DNA of 26,630 nt from Planctomycetota bacterium (GTDB lineage: Bacteria; Planctomycetota; Brocadiia; JAJRTI01): positions 1-26,630 of the forward strand of contig JAJRTI010000564.1 of assembly GCA_024278415.1 (NCBI GenBank). The letters are read 5' to 3'. A program made the position numbers and the translations under genes. Of the stretch, positions 8,276 through 14,919 are shown in pieces. The notes beneath the pieces are model-generated. The model made no database searches. It was not told the DNA's origin and was given only the letters and a program-made list of their open reading frames with translations. The first letter of the stretch is position 1. Every line of letters starts with the position of its first letter.

Positions 8276-9424
8276 GTGAAGCTATTCAAGTTCAGCCGGC
8301 TCTGGCGAGGGCTCGTGGCCAATCCTTTCCTCGCGCTTGCCGTGGTCTTCTTGTTGGTGGGAACGGCCGTGAGGCCTGCGGGGATCTGGGAGTACAGCCG
8401 TGCGGTGGATTGGCCGACCCTCGCGGCGTTGGCGAGTTTGTTGATCGCGACGACCGGCTTGGAAATGAGCGGCGCGGCTCGGCGCGCGGCGCAGATGCTT
8501 TTGCGCCGCGCGCACAACGAGAGGACTCTCGCCCTGTCGTTGGTGGCGGCCTCGGGCGTGCTGTCGACCGCGCTGACGAATGACGTGACGCTCTTCGTCA
8601 TGGTGCCGCTCACGTTGGCCTTGGCCGACCACGTGGATCGCAGGACGGTGCGCAAACTGGTGATCTTTGAAGCGATCGCCGTCAACGTGGGCTCTGCATT
8701 GACACCCATGGGGAACCCTCAAAACGTGTTCCTCTGGCACAACTGGGGCATTTCAATCTTCTCATTCATGATGGCGATGCTGCCGTTGGCGGTGGCTCTG
8801 GCCGCGCTGTTGGCCCTGTTCACCGCGTGCTGTTTCCCCAGCCGGCCCATTGCGGCGTTCGACGAGCCGGCCGAGAAGGCGCCGACGCATCGCGGGCTGT
8901 TCTACGTATCGGTGGCTTCGTTGGGAGTGGCCTTTGTCTACATGGAGCTGCGCGTGGCGTGGGCCGCGTTTGTCGTGCTGGGTGGCGTGTACGCCCTGTT
9001 TTTTCGGGACGTGTTGCGCCGCGTGGATTGGCTTCTGTTGCTGCTGTTCGTGGTGCTGTTCGTTGACACGCATATCGCCTATCAAGCGGCAGCGCAAAGC
9101 CGTGTGGGCACGGGGCGGGAAGTGGCCGAGCGCGGCCCCATGGCGGTCTATTGGCTGGGCGTGCTGCTGAGCCAAGTCGTGAGCAACATTCCCGCGGCAC
9201 TGTGGCTATCGAAGGTGTCGTCCGACGTTCGCGCCATCGCCTACGCGGTCAACGTGGCCGGCAACGGCTTGGTCTTGGGCTCATTGGCCAATGTGATTGC
9301 GCTGAGCATGGCCAAGGACAAGCGCGTCTGGGTGGAATTCCACAAGTATTCGATCCCTTTCTTGCTCGTGAGTGCGGGCGTGGGCGCGATGGTGCTTGCC
9401 GCCATGCTGCGTCATGGCATGTAG
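8276..9424 (+). CDS. SLC13/ArsB-NhaD (ion transporter superfamily) permease
   Basis: A 382-aa integral membrane protein beginning at GTG 8276, with about ten hydrophobic segments across its length. Two related motif regions characteristic of the ion-transporter fold are present: LTNDVTLFVMVPL with GSALTPMGNPQNVF in the first half, and SQVVSNIPAALWL with GNGLVLGSLANVIAL in the second. These match the paired discontinuous helices that bind anion and sodium. It is near the YbiR-like/SLC13 branch (anions, dicarboxylates, sulfate). Downstream of a sulfatase, export or uptake of an anion such as sulfate is a reasonable guess but not shown. Length is slightly under the usual 400-450 aa, with a short N-terminus. 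Confidence 0.85.
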   Translation: MKLFKFSRLWRGLVANPFLALAVVFLLVGTAVRPAGIWEYSRAVDWPTLAALASLLIATTGLEMSGAARRAAQMLLRRAHNERTLALSLVAASGVLSTALTNDVTLFVMVPLTLALADHVDRRTVRKLVIFEAIAVNVGSALTPMGNPQNVFLWHNWGISIFSFMMAMLPLAVALAALLALFTACCFPSRPIAAFDEPAEKAPTHRGLFYVSVASLGVAFVYMELRVAWAAFVVLGGVYALFFRDVLRRVDWLLLLLFVVLFVDTHIAYQAAAQSRVGTGREVAERGPMAVYWLGVLLSQVVSNIPAALWLSKVSSDVRAIAYAVNVAGNGLVLGSLANVIALSMAKDKRVWVEFHKYSIPFLLVSAGVGAMVLAAMLRHGM

Positions 9425-9453
9425 GGCCGCACGCTTCCACCGCTCATGCGACC

Positions 9454-10731
9454 TCAGAACCGCCACTCGGGGGCCGCACGGCCGGTCGACAAGATCTCTT
9501 CTACGTAGCACCCCGTCTGGGGCACGACCGGCTCTTCGAGCCCATATGTGGGCAAGCGGAAGGCCTTGACCCGGTAGGTGAGCAGGGCGCGCCATCGGCC
9601 GTCGGCCAGGCGTACGGTGGCGGATGAGGGGTGATCGACAGCCCAGAAGGTGCCTGGCGGCCGCGGGCCGAACTCCTCGGTGCAGTCGCGGATGAGGCGG
9701 GGGCCGGCCAGACTCGCGCCGACGATCGTCCAGAAGCAGAGCTTGGCCCGTTTCGCTCCGCGCGGGCTCGTCGCAATGAAGGGAATGCCACAGGCCGTGC
9801 GGTTGATGCTTACGGGCGATGAACTGCGCACGCCGGCTTGGCGCACGACCTCTTGCCACGTCTTGCCGGCGTCGGCCGACCGCCAGACGACCACCGTGCT
9901 GATCTGCTCGCTTCCCAGGCGCGTGGCGAACATGAGGGAGCCGTCGGCCACGCGCACCAGGCTGGGCTCCGAGCCCAAGCCCACAGGCACAAACGACGCG
10001 GCGGCCCACTGCCCGTCCCGCCATTGCCAGCGACACACGCCGCACCGATGCCGGCCGTTGCGCCGTGCGAGCACCGGCAGCAGCAAGTCGTTGCCGTCGG
10101 GAATTGCGTTCGTGAGGCCCGGTGTGACCAATTGCCACCCGTCCGGGCCAGCCGCGGGCAGCGCGGTCGGCCCCACGATCTCGCGCTTGGCCACCTGGAA
10201 TTGCGTCCCGTCGTAGCGCAACTGAAGCGTCTCCATGTACCGCACAAACGGCTTCGTCCACGTGAAGAACCCCTTGCTGTCCACCTCGAACGATAGAGCC
10301 TGGCAGAGCCCGAACCCCTTGCCCTCGCCTGGGTGGCGAGAGCCGTCGGTCGCCTGGGCTCCCAGCGGCCAGAACCCGCCGGCCACGGGGAACTTGACGA
10401 CCACGCGCGGCTTGCCGGTCTTGGCGTCTGTCCGCTTCTCGTTGCGCGAGATCGCGACCGGCTCGGCCGTGTGCAAGGCACTTAGGCTGTCGAAGACGAG
10501 CACGTCCGTGCCGTCCTCGTAATCGGAATACCCAGGGCCGATGGTGCGCAGATTGCAAAAGATCGCCGCTTCCGTGGCCGATACTTGCAGTGGCAACCCG
10601 ATGCCGTAGCGGGCCGGCCTGTTGTCCGTGGTCTCACGCGGCAGGGAGACATCCGGTGGGCCGTGCGTGATCATGACGATCTCCGCGGGCGCCGCGGCGA
10701 CGACAACCAGAAGCGCGAGGTGGGCCTTCAT
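9454..10731 (-). CDS. Secreted sialidase-fold (Asp-box) protein
   Basis: A 425-aa protein starting at ATG 10731, preceded by GGGAG 9 nt upstream and followed by a signal peptide (MKAHLALLVVVAAAPAE). An Asp-box SADAGKTW lies in the middle of the protein. Repeated short beta motifs such as VVVWRSAD, FIATSPRG and ADGRWRALLTYR fit a six-bladed BNR/sialidase-like propeller. Sialidase catalytic Arg triad and Tyr/Glu positions cannot be placed confidently, so function as a sialidase is not claimed; many members are exo-enzymes or binding proteins. Its 3' end converges with the permease gene, 29 bp apart, without an obvious strong terminator. Confidence 0.7.
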   Translation of the reverse strand: MKAHLALLVVVAAAPAEIVMITHGPPDVSLPRETTDNRPARYGIGLPLQVSATEAAIFCNLRTIGPGYSDYEDGTDVLVFDSLSALHTAEPVAISRNEKRTDAKTGKPRVVVKFPVAGGFWPLGAQATDGSRHPGEGKGFGLCQALSFEVDSKGFFTWTKPFVRYMETLQLRYDGTQFQVAKREIVGPTALPAAGPDGWQLVTPGLTNAIPDGNDLLLPVLARRNGRHRCGVCRWQWRDGQWAAASFVPVGLGSEPSLVRVADGSLMFATRLGSEQISTVVVWRSADAGKTWQEVVRQAGVRSSSPVSINRTACGIPFIATSPRGAKRAKLCFWTIVGASLAGPRLIRDCTEEFGPRPPGTFWAVDHPSSATVRLADGRWRALLTYRVKAFRLPTYGLEEPVVPQTGCYVEEILSTGRAAPEWRF

Positions 10732-10938
10732 CGTTTTTGGCTCCCACAAGGTGTTCTATGATTGGTATGCGCATTCGGAAGTGCGGCAACACTCCGCTTC
10801 GTCCTCGTCCTCGATGCGGGCATGATGATAGCTCCAAGGCTGCCCTTGTCAGTGGCTTTCAAGCCTTGATTGTCAAACCCACTCGTGAACATTTGGTGAA
10901 TCCGTTCGGAGAAGCCCCCCGCCCGTTCATCTGGTGGG

Positions 10939-11073
10939 TGAATCAGGTTGGCTGGCTAACAGGCGCCCTGCTAACTAATTGGCTTCCCTTTCTCCTTTTC
11001 TGCCCGCCGCAGAGCGGCGGGCAGAAAAGGAGAAAGGGAAGAGTCTCAAAGCAGCCCAAGCAACCTGATTCAT
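10939..11073. repeat. Nested palindrome with a 28-bp perfect stem
   Basis: Arms 10983-11010 and 11014-11041 are perfectly complementary over 28 bp with a 3-nt loop (AGA). The left arm is pyrimidine-rich and the right arm purine-rich. It is flanked by a further imperfect pair, GAATCAGGTTGGCTGG (from 10939) and AGCAACCTGATTC (to 11073). A perfect 16-bp palindrome TTCGCCGTACGGCGAA follows at about 11073. The nearby GCGAACACAAGGC word recurs near 26375-26387. It looks like a miniature mobile or extragenic palindromic element rather than a simple terminator, since there is no T-tract. Confidence 0.9.
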
Positions 11074-11119
11074 TCGCCGTACGGCGAACACAAGGCAGCG
11101 GGGGGCTATGAGGCATCAG

Positions 11120-11525
11120 CTACGGGTTCACCGAATGTTCACACCTACTCCAGTTCGAGCCAGCCAAACGCGCTGGAGCCTTGCCGCCGCAGACGCCGAG
11201 GGGCCACTCGATCCAGCCGCGGAAGCCTTCACCATCGTTGTCGTTGACCGTCGTTGACCAGGCGACGCGCTTGCCGCGGGCCGGGGCTTTCACACCCAGC
11301 GCGCTCCAAGGCACGGCCGCCTCGTAAACGGTTGCAGACGGCCCGCGCGCCACGGCGAGCTTGCCGTCTCTCATCGCAGCCGAGGCGGGCACTCACCGGA
11401 ACACGGCCGATCCGCGCGGGGTTTTGGCCAGCCCCGCCTCGAATTCGGCGCCATCGTGGGAAGCGAGTTGGAAGCAATCCCCGCACCAGAGAGAACGAGG
11501 CACAAGCGTCAATTGGGCGTTGACT
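11120..11525 (-). pseudogene. Relic of a CBM9/DOMON-like carbohydrate-binding domain
   Basis: Reading leftward from about 11525, LWCGDCFQLASHDG and then VYEAAVPWSALGV, NDNDGEGFRGWIEWPLG resemble the core of CBM9-like domains found at the ends of glycosidases. The frame is interrupted by TGA at 11393-11395, where family members commonly have Trp (FRW), so TGG to TGA is likely. Upstream homology stops abruptly at the inverted-repeat element beginning near 11575, and no start codon or remaining domains are seen. The fragment is therefore a decayed 3' end. Fold assignment rests on motif memory only. Confidence 0.55.
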
Positions 11526-11574
11526 CCGCCCGCGGACGGGCCTTGGCATGGCCCACACGGGAATCGACAGAAAT

Positions 11575-11911
11575 CTGGTTCTTCGCGATTTCGCGTCCTT
11601 CTGTGCGACAGGCCGCTACCCGGGAACCAGGCCTCCCCATGCTCCCCTTGCCTCTGCCTTTCCGACCTCCAGACATGGTGGTCGGGAAGGCAGAGGCAAG
11701 GGTGACATAGCGCACCATGCACCCAGGGTAGCGAACTTCGCTCGCAACCCTGGGCTGGTCTACGGAAGCCCGTGGGCTTCCCTGAGGCCGAACCCACTCA
11801 GGCCGGCCAAGGTCTGAGCCATGTTCGCCGCGCCGCCCATTGGGGTCGCGGGCGTAGCCCGCCTTGTTCGCATGAGCCGGCACAGAAGGACGCGAAATAG
11901 CGAAGAACCAG
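11575..11911. mobile_element. Long inverted-repeat element (MITE-like)
   Basis: Terminal arms 11575-11606 and 11880-11911 are inverted repeats matching at 31 of 32 positions (CTGGTTCTTCGCGATTTCGC... and its complement). An inner inverted repeat at 11645-11667/11680-11702 matches at 22 of 23 positions around a 12-nt loop. No transposase is encoded. Arm words (GGTTCTTCGC, GCGAAATAGCG) resemble the outer flanks of the element near 26101-26310, suggesting a family. It adjoins the truncated CBM9-like relic and may have contributed to its disruption. Confidence 0.7.
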
Positions 11912-11922
11912 AGAGACCTCCG

Positions 11923-11938
11923 TGTGCAAATTTGCACA
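11923..11938. promoter_or_regulatory. 16-bp perfect palindrome, operator-like
   Basis: TGTGCAAATTTGCACA is perfectly self-complementary and sits where the GC-rich repeat region gives way to an AT-richer stretch leading to the RiPP precursor. The TGTG-N8-CACA layout loosely resembles CRP/FNR-type operators (TGTGA-N6-TCACA). The downstream exporter carries cyclic-nucleotide-binding-like domains, but no regulator gene is present and the link is speculative. Confidence 0.35.
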
Positions 11939-12328
11939 TCTAACGCGTTGGATTTAGGATAGTCCTAAAGCTTGTCATGGCAGTTAGATAGATGGATATT
12001 CCGAAGTTGAGAAGGCGAAAGGAATAGATCTCGGATAGGGAGGAGGGGGGCGCGGGGGCAAGCCTGCGCCAAACTGGCCACGAGTCGAGTATTCACCTAA
12101 GTAGCTGTAATCACAAGCGTAATGATATATTTATGGAAGGACTACGGTGGAGTATTTTGCACAGTTTTTGCAAATCCTCGTTGCGGAGATAGAAGCACAA
12201 TCATTTTTCAGCATTTTGTTGTTGTTCATTGTGTGGGGATGCAAACAGGCAGATAATAGTGACATCACAATGGTTATAGCTGGTCATATCCTTTTGGTAA
12301 AGGCTTGGTACCCTCAACGTTCCTCGCG
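11939..12328. other. AT-richer leader region upstream of the precursor; possible small ORF
   Basis: This stretch has visibly lower GC than its surroundings. It contains a 7-bp hairpin TTTAGGA-TAG-TCCTAAA (11953-11969) and a G-run tract (about 12036-12061). A GTG-initiated 87-codon frame runs from 12147 to 12410 and ends 18 nt before the precursor ATG. It has one hydrophobic segment (SFFSILLLFIVWGC) and an AAGGA sequence about 5 nt before the GTG. It matches nothing I recognise and may be untranslated leader. The composition shift could mean foreign origin or dense regulatory content. Confidence 0.35.
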
Positions 12329-12344
12329 TGGCACAGTATGTGCA
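12329..12344 (+). promoter_or_regulatory. Candidate sigma-54 (-24/-12) promoter of the RiPP precursor
   Basis: TGGCACAGTATGTGCA matches the sigma-54 consensus TGGCAC-N5-TTGCA at all fixed positions but one (G for the first T of TTGC). GG and GC are separated by exactly 10 nt. A start site about 12 nt downstream of the GC would give a leader of roughly 70-75 nt before the precursor ATG at 12429. No sigma-54 activator is encoded in the window. Confidence 0.45.
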
Positions 12345-12428
12345 ACAGTGTGTGCGTTGGCTATGTTCAGTCCAGCAACGTGCGGTAGTTTTTTGGTTTC
12401 TGGTTTCTGAAGAGAAGGAGAATGAGTT

Positions 12429-12602
12429 ATGAGTAAGGTACAAATCAGAAAAATCGACGGCCAGTGGACCGACATGAGCAAGGAAGAGATGAAGAAAGTC
12501 CGTGGCGGCCTTGTGGCGTTCAATTTCGCCATCGGCCAGCCTGAGGAGGACAAGGTGAGCCCCCTCGGGCAGGGCAAGACACCGGGCGGGGAGAAAATCT
12601 GA
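12429..12602 (+). CDS. RiPP precursor peptide with double-glycine leader
   Basis: A 57-aa peptide with an ideal AAGGAG (12415-12420) 8 nt before the ATG. The leader, MSKVQIRKIDGQWTDMSKEE followed by MKKVRGG, has the hydrophilic/amphipathic character and (M/L)SxEEMKKVxGG ending of double-glycine leaders cut by C39 peptidases; cleavage is predicted after Gly27. The 30-residue core begins LVAFNFAIGQPEEDK and ends in KTPGGEKI. It has no Cys, one Ser and one Thr, three Pro, two Phe and two Val, so lanthionine, thioether, disulfide or extensive azoline formation is unlikely. The adjacent radical SAM C-methyltransferase-like enzyme and the C39 exporter fit this substrate. It is transcribed toward the maturation operon. 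No homologue is recognised beyond the leader pattern. Confidence 0.85.
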   Translation: MSKVQIRKIDGQWTDMSKEEMKKVRGGLVAFNFAIGQPEEDKVSPLGQGKTPGGEKI

Positions 12603-12632
12603 CTTTTCGCCGAAACCCATTGGCTGAATAAT

Positions 12633-12668
12633 ACGAAAGGGATCTTGCCGAGACAAGATCCCTTTCGT
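12633..12668. terminator. Hairpin between converging precursor and maturation operon
   Basis: A perfect 15-bp stem, ACGAAAGGGATCTTG (12633-12647) with CAAGATCCCTTTCGT (12654-12668), and a 6-nt loop. It lies 30 nt after the precursor stop and about 175 nt after the radical SAM stop on the other strand, so it could serve both. Neither side has a full T-tract: leftward it is followed by ATTATT, rightward by TGTGT. It may act as an intrinsic terminator, a 3' stabiliser, or both. Confidence 0.7.
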
Positions 12669-12841
12669 TGTGTACGGCGACACCGACGAAGCAGATTCCC
12701 GTGAGCTGCTCTTGATGGAAGAAACTCACGAGCGTTCCGCGCACCGCCTCTGGTGTCGCAGGTATGCGGTCTAGTGCGAAATGGGACGATGCCCGCGACC
12801 AGCAGACAGACGGGCCGCGCATGGCGGGACTCACGGCCTGT

Positions 12842-14773
12842 TCATGAGCTGCGGTGAAGAACCGTGCCGCCGGGGAAGTCGTCGAGTTCCGGGTACGGAC
12901 GTTGTGGCGCGCGCACAGCGAGACTGAGGAATCTGTCGTCTACGGCGAGGACGAGTCGTTGATCGACGAGGCGGCGCAGCGTGTCTTGGACTTCGGAATG
13001 TGACCGGTCGCCGTGCAGCGCGGCCATCAATGCGTCGAGCGTTTTGGCGGTCTCGCACGCCTTGAATACTTCGGCGTCGAGCCCTTGAAGCTCGAACTCC
13101 CCTCGAACCGCGCAGGGCCGTGTGTCCGTGATTCGGACTCCATCATCAAGCATGTGCATATTGAATTGGGGCCGGTCCGCGGCAATGGCGGGCACGAGGG
13201 ATTCGAATTTTTCGTAGAAGTCGTCTCGCCATTTTACGATGACGTCAGCGAGTCTGCTGGCGCCGGGGAGCTTTGTCGTGGTTGATCCGTCCGCCGCTCG
13301 TGTCTCATCTTCGAAGAAATAGGCGAGTTCCGCGAGCTTCTCGGCGGATAATGGATAGACGTGCGCGTACGGCCAGAGAGGGGTCAGTTTCAGGCCGAAT
13401 TCCTCAGGGCGCCGAAAGAAGGCACTGAACCGGTCGAAACAGATGGGGCTCAGAGGGAGGGCGCCTCCGGCCGGAGGCTGCAAGTGGGACACGAGGGGAA
13501 GCCAATCCGCGACTTCAGCGTACCATTCGTCTTCTTCACCGGGCATCCCGACCAGGAAGTTCCACATGCAGTACACGCCGAATTCGAGGCACCATTTGAG
13601 CAATTGCAGATTCGTCCACGTCTTGACGCCTTTGCGCAGCACGCCAAGCGCGGCGTTGTGCAGATTCTCGATACCGGGTTGAATCCATCGCACGCCAGCG
13701 TCCGAGAGTTGACGGACTTGTTTGCGGCGGAGATTGGACTTGACCTCATAGGCGACTTGAAGCCCTTTGTCCGCCGCTTCCAATGCCGGCAGGAACGTGT
13801 CGAAATAGGCCATGTCGAGGATGTTGTCCGTTGTCTCGATCCTGTGGACGCCACACCGTTCGGCCAAGGTCACGACTTCCTCCAGCGCACGGGCCGGCGA
13901 CTTGGACCGATAGTGCATTCCCGAGCCGTTGAGCCCACAGAACAGGCACTGATGCTTCTGTCCCCACCAGCACCCGCGGGAGGTCTCGACGACCAGACCG
14001 GGATACACGAAGTGGCGGACTCCCGTTTCCTCCAGGTCTCGGAAGTAATCCTGGAAATCGGGCGCGGGGAGTCTGTCGAGGTTGTGCACGCACGCGCGGG
14101 GCGGTTGCGTCCCATCGTTGCGATGACAGGGGCCGAGGACACTCTCGGGGAGAGCCTCGCGCGGGATGTCCCGGCCCAGGTCAAGAATTTGCCGGCAGAA
14201 GGGGGGCAACAAATCGTCGGCCTCCCCCGAAATCACGTAGTCGACCCACGGGAAGCTCTCGTGGGTTGTGCGTCCCATCGAGCCCTCGCAGTTGGCCCCG
14301 CCGAGAAGGGTCACTACGGATGGCTCCATTTCCCGAATGCGCCTGAGAAGGGCCAAGGACGCGACGTGTTGTTGGAAGAGGGAGCTGCACCCGACGATGC
14401 GGGGGCGGTCTTCCAAAACGGCCGCGGCCACATCTTCGACAAACGCGGCCGCCTGCTCCCGGAGTTCCCGCATTGTGGTTTCGTCGATGATGGGGACTTC
14501 CAGGAGGATTCGTTGAATGTAGGCCTCGTCCGTGACCGCGGACTCTCGAAACGCCGCCGCCGCGAAGGTCCATTCGCCCGTGAGATGTCTCGAGCACGTA
14601 TGAGCCAAAAAGTGGTAGGCCTCCGGGCCAATGCGCGCGGCGAAGGCGACGTTCAAGTATCTCACTCTCGCCGCGATCCCCGCCCTTTCCAGACCGGCCT
14701 TGAGCAGTCCAAGAGCGAGCGACGGACGCTCAATGGCGGCGTAGGGCATGGCGATTAGCGTTACGTCGGACAT
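12842..14773 (-). CDS. B12-binding radical SAM RiPP maturase (C-methyltransferase type)
   Basis: A 643-aa protein from ATG 14773, with AGGAG 7 nt upstream. Residues about 3-200 form a cobalamin-binding-like Rossmann domain with GGANCEG (158-164) and SGEADDLLPPF (182-192). The radical SAM core follows, with ETSRGCWWG then CLFCGLNG; the cluster cysteines are Cys268, Cys276 and Cys279 in a CX7CX2C spacing. This spacing and the surrounding residues match the family called RiPP maturation radical SAM protein 1 (rSAM_ocin_1, TIGR03975), proposed to C-methylate peptide cores using methylcobalamin. The last 80 residues (LDALMAALHGD... LRRLVDQRLVLAVDDRFLSL) look like a PqqD/RRE-type winged helix, a likely leader-binding element. 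Its start overlaps the upstream 52-aa gene by 13 nt, so the genes are translationally coupled. Confidence 0.9.
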   Translation of the reverse strand: MSDVTLIAMPYAAIERPSLALGLLKAGLERAGIAARVRYLNVAFAARIGPEAYHFLAHTCSRHLTGEWTFAAAAFRESAVTDEAYIQRILLEVPIIDETTMRELREQAAAFVEDVAAAVLEDRPRIVGCSSLFQQHVASLALLRRIREMEPSVVTLLGGANCEGSMGRTTHESFPWVDYVISGEADDLLPPFCRQILDLGRDIPREALPESVLGPCHRNDGTQPPRACVHNLDRLPAPDFQDYFRDLEETGVRHFVYPGLVVETSRGCWWGQKHQCLFCGLNGSGMHYRSKSPARALEEVVTLAERCGVHRIETTDNILDMAYFDTFLPALEAADKGLQVAYEVKSNLRRKQVRQLSDAGVRWIQPGIENLHNAALGVLRKGVKTWTNLQLLKWCLEFGVYCMWNFLVGMPGEEDEWYAEVADWLPLVSHLQPPAGGALPLSPICFDRFSAFFRRPEEFGLKLTPLWPYAHVYPLSAEKLAELAYFFEDETRAADGSTTTKLPGASRLADVIVKWRDDFYEKFESLVPAIAADRPQFNMHMLDDGVRITDTRPCAVRGEFELQGLDAEVFKACETAKTLDALMAALHGDRSHSEVQDTLRRLVDQRLVLAVDDRFLSLAVRAPQRPYPELDDFPGGTVLHRSS

Positions 14774-14919
14774 CGTTTCACTCCTAAGAACTCACGATAG
14801 GAAAAGGCGAGTACCTTCTCCCACTCACGGACAAACAATCCCGCGTGAAGAGCCGCGCCGAGGCCGCGATCCGACGAGAGCGCCTCGGAAGACAAGGCTT
14901 GGGACGCGCGCGTGCTCAT
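14761..14919 (-). CDS. Small uncharacterised protein (52 aa) coupled to HlyD and radical SAM genes
   Basis: ATG 14919 overlaps the HlyD stop by one base (TGATG), and its TAA at 14761 lies inside the start of the radical SAM gene, a 13-nt overlap. Such double coupling is typical of real operon genes and it exactly fills a gap of about 145 nt. An AAGGAA lies 12 nt upstream of the ATG. The protein is Ala/Ser-rich at the N-terminus (MSTRASQALSSEALSSDRGL) and then amphipathic (HAGLFVREWEKVLAFSYREF), ending in KRCPT. There is no Gly-Gly leader, signal peptide or membrane segment. Known homologues are not recognised. It could be a small partner or chaperone of the maturase or exporter, an immunity factor, or a second precursor. 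It was found only by inspecting the gene junction. Confidence 0.55.
   Translation of the reverse strand: MSTRASQALSSEALSSDRGLGAALHAGLFVREWEKVLAFSYREFLGVKRCPT

Noticed and set aside
12429..12602. Precursor as a lanthipeptide, sactipeptide or Nif11/NHLP-type peptide
   Set aside because: The core lacks Cys, no LanM/LanB/C or YcaO gene is present, and the leader is short rather than of the long Nif11/NHLP kind.
12520..12834. Minus-strand 104-codon frame downstream of the radical SAM gene as a second precursor or immunity gene
   Set aside because: It runs through the terminator hairpin and antisense to the precursor, with no ribosome-binding site, leader motif or membrane segment.
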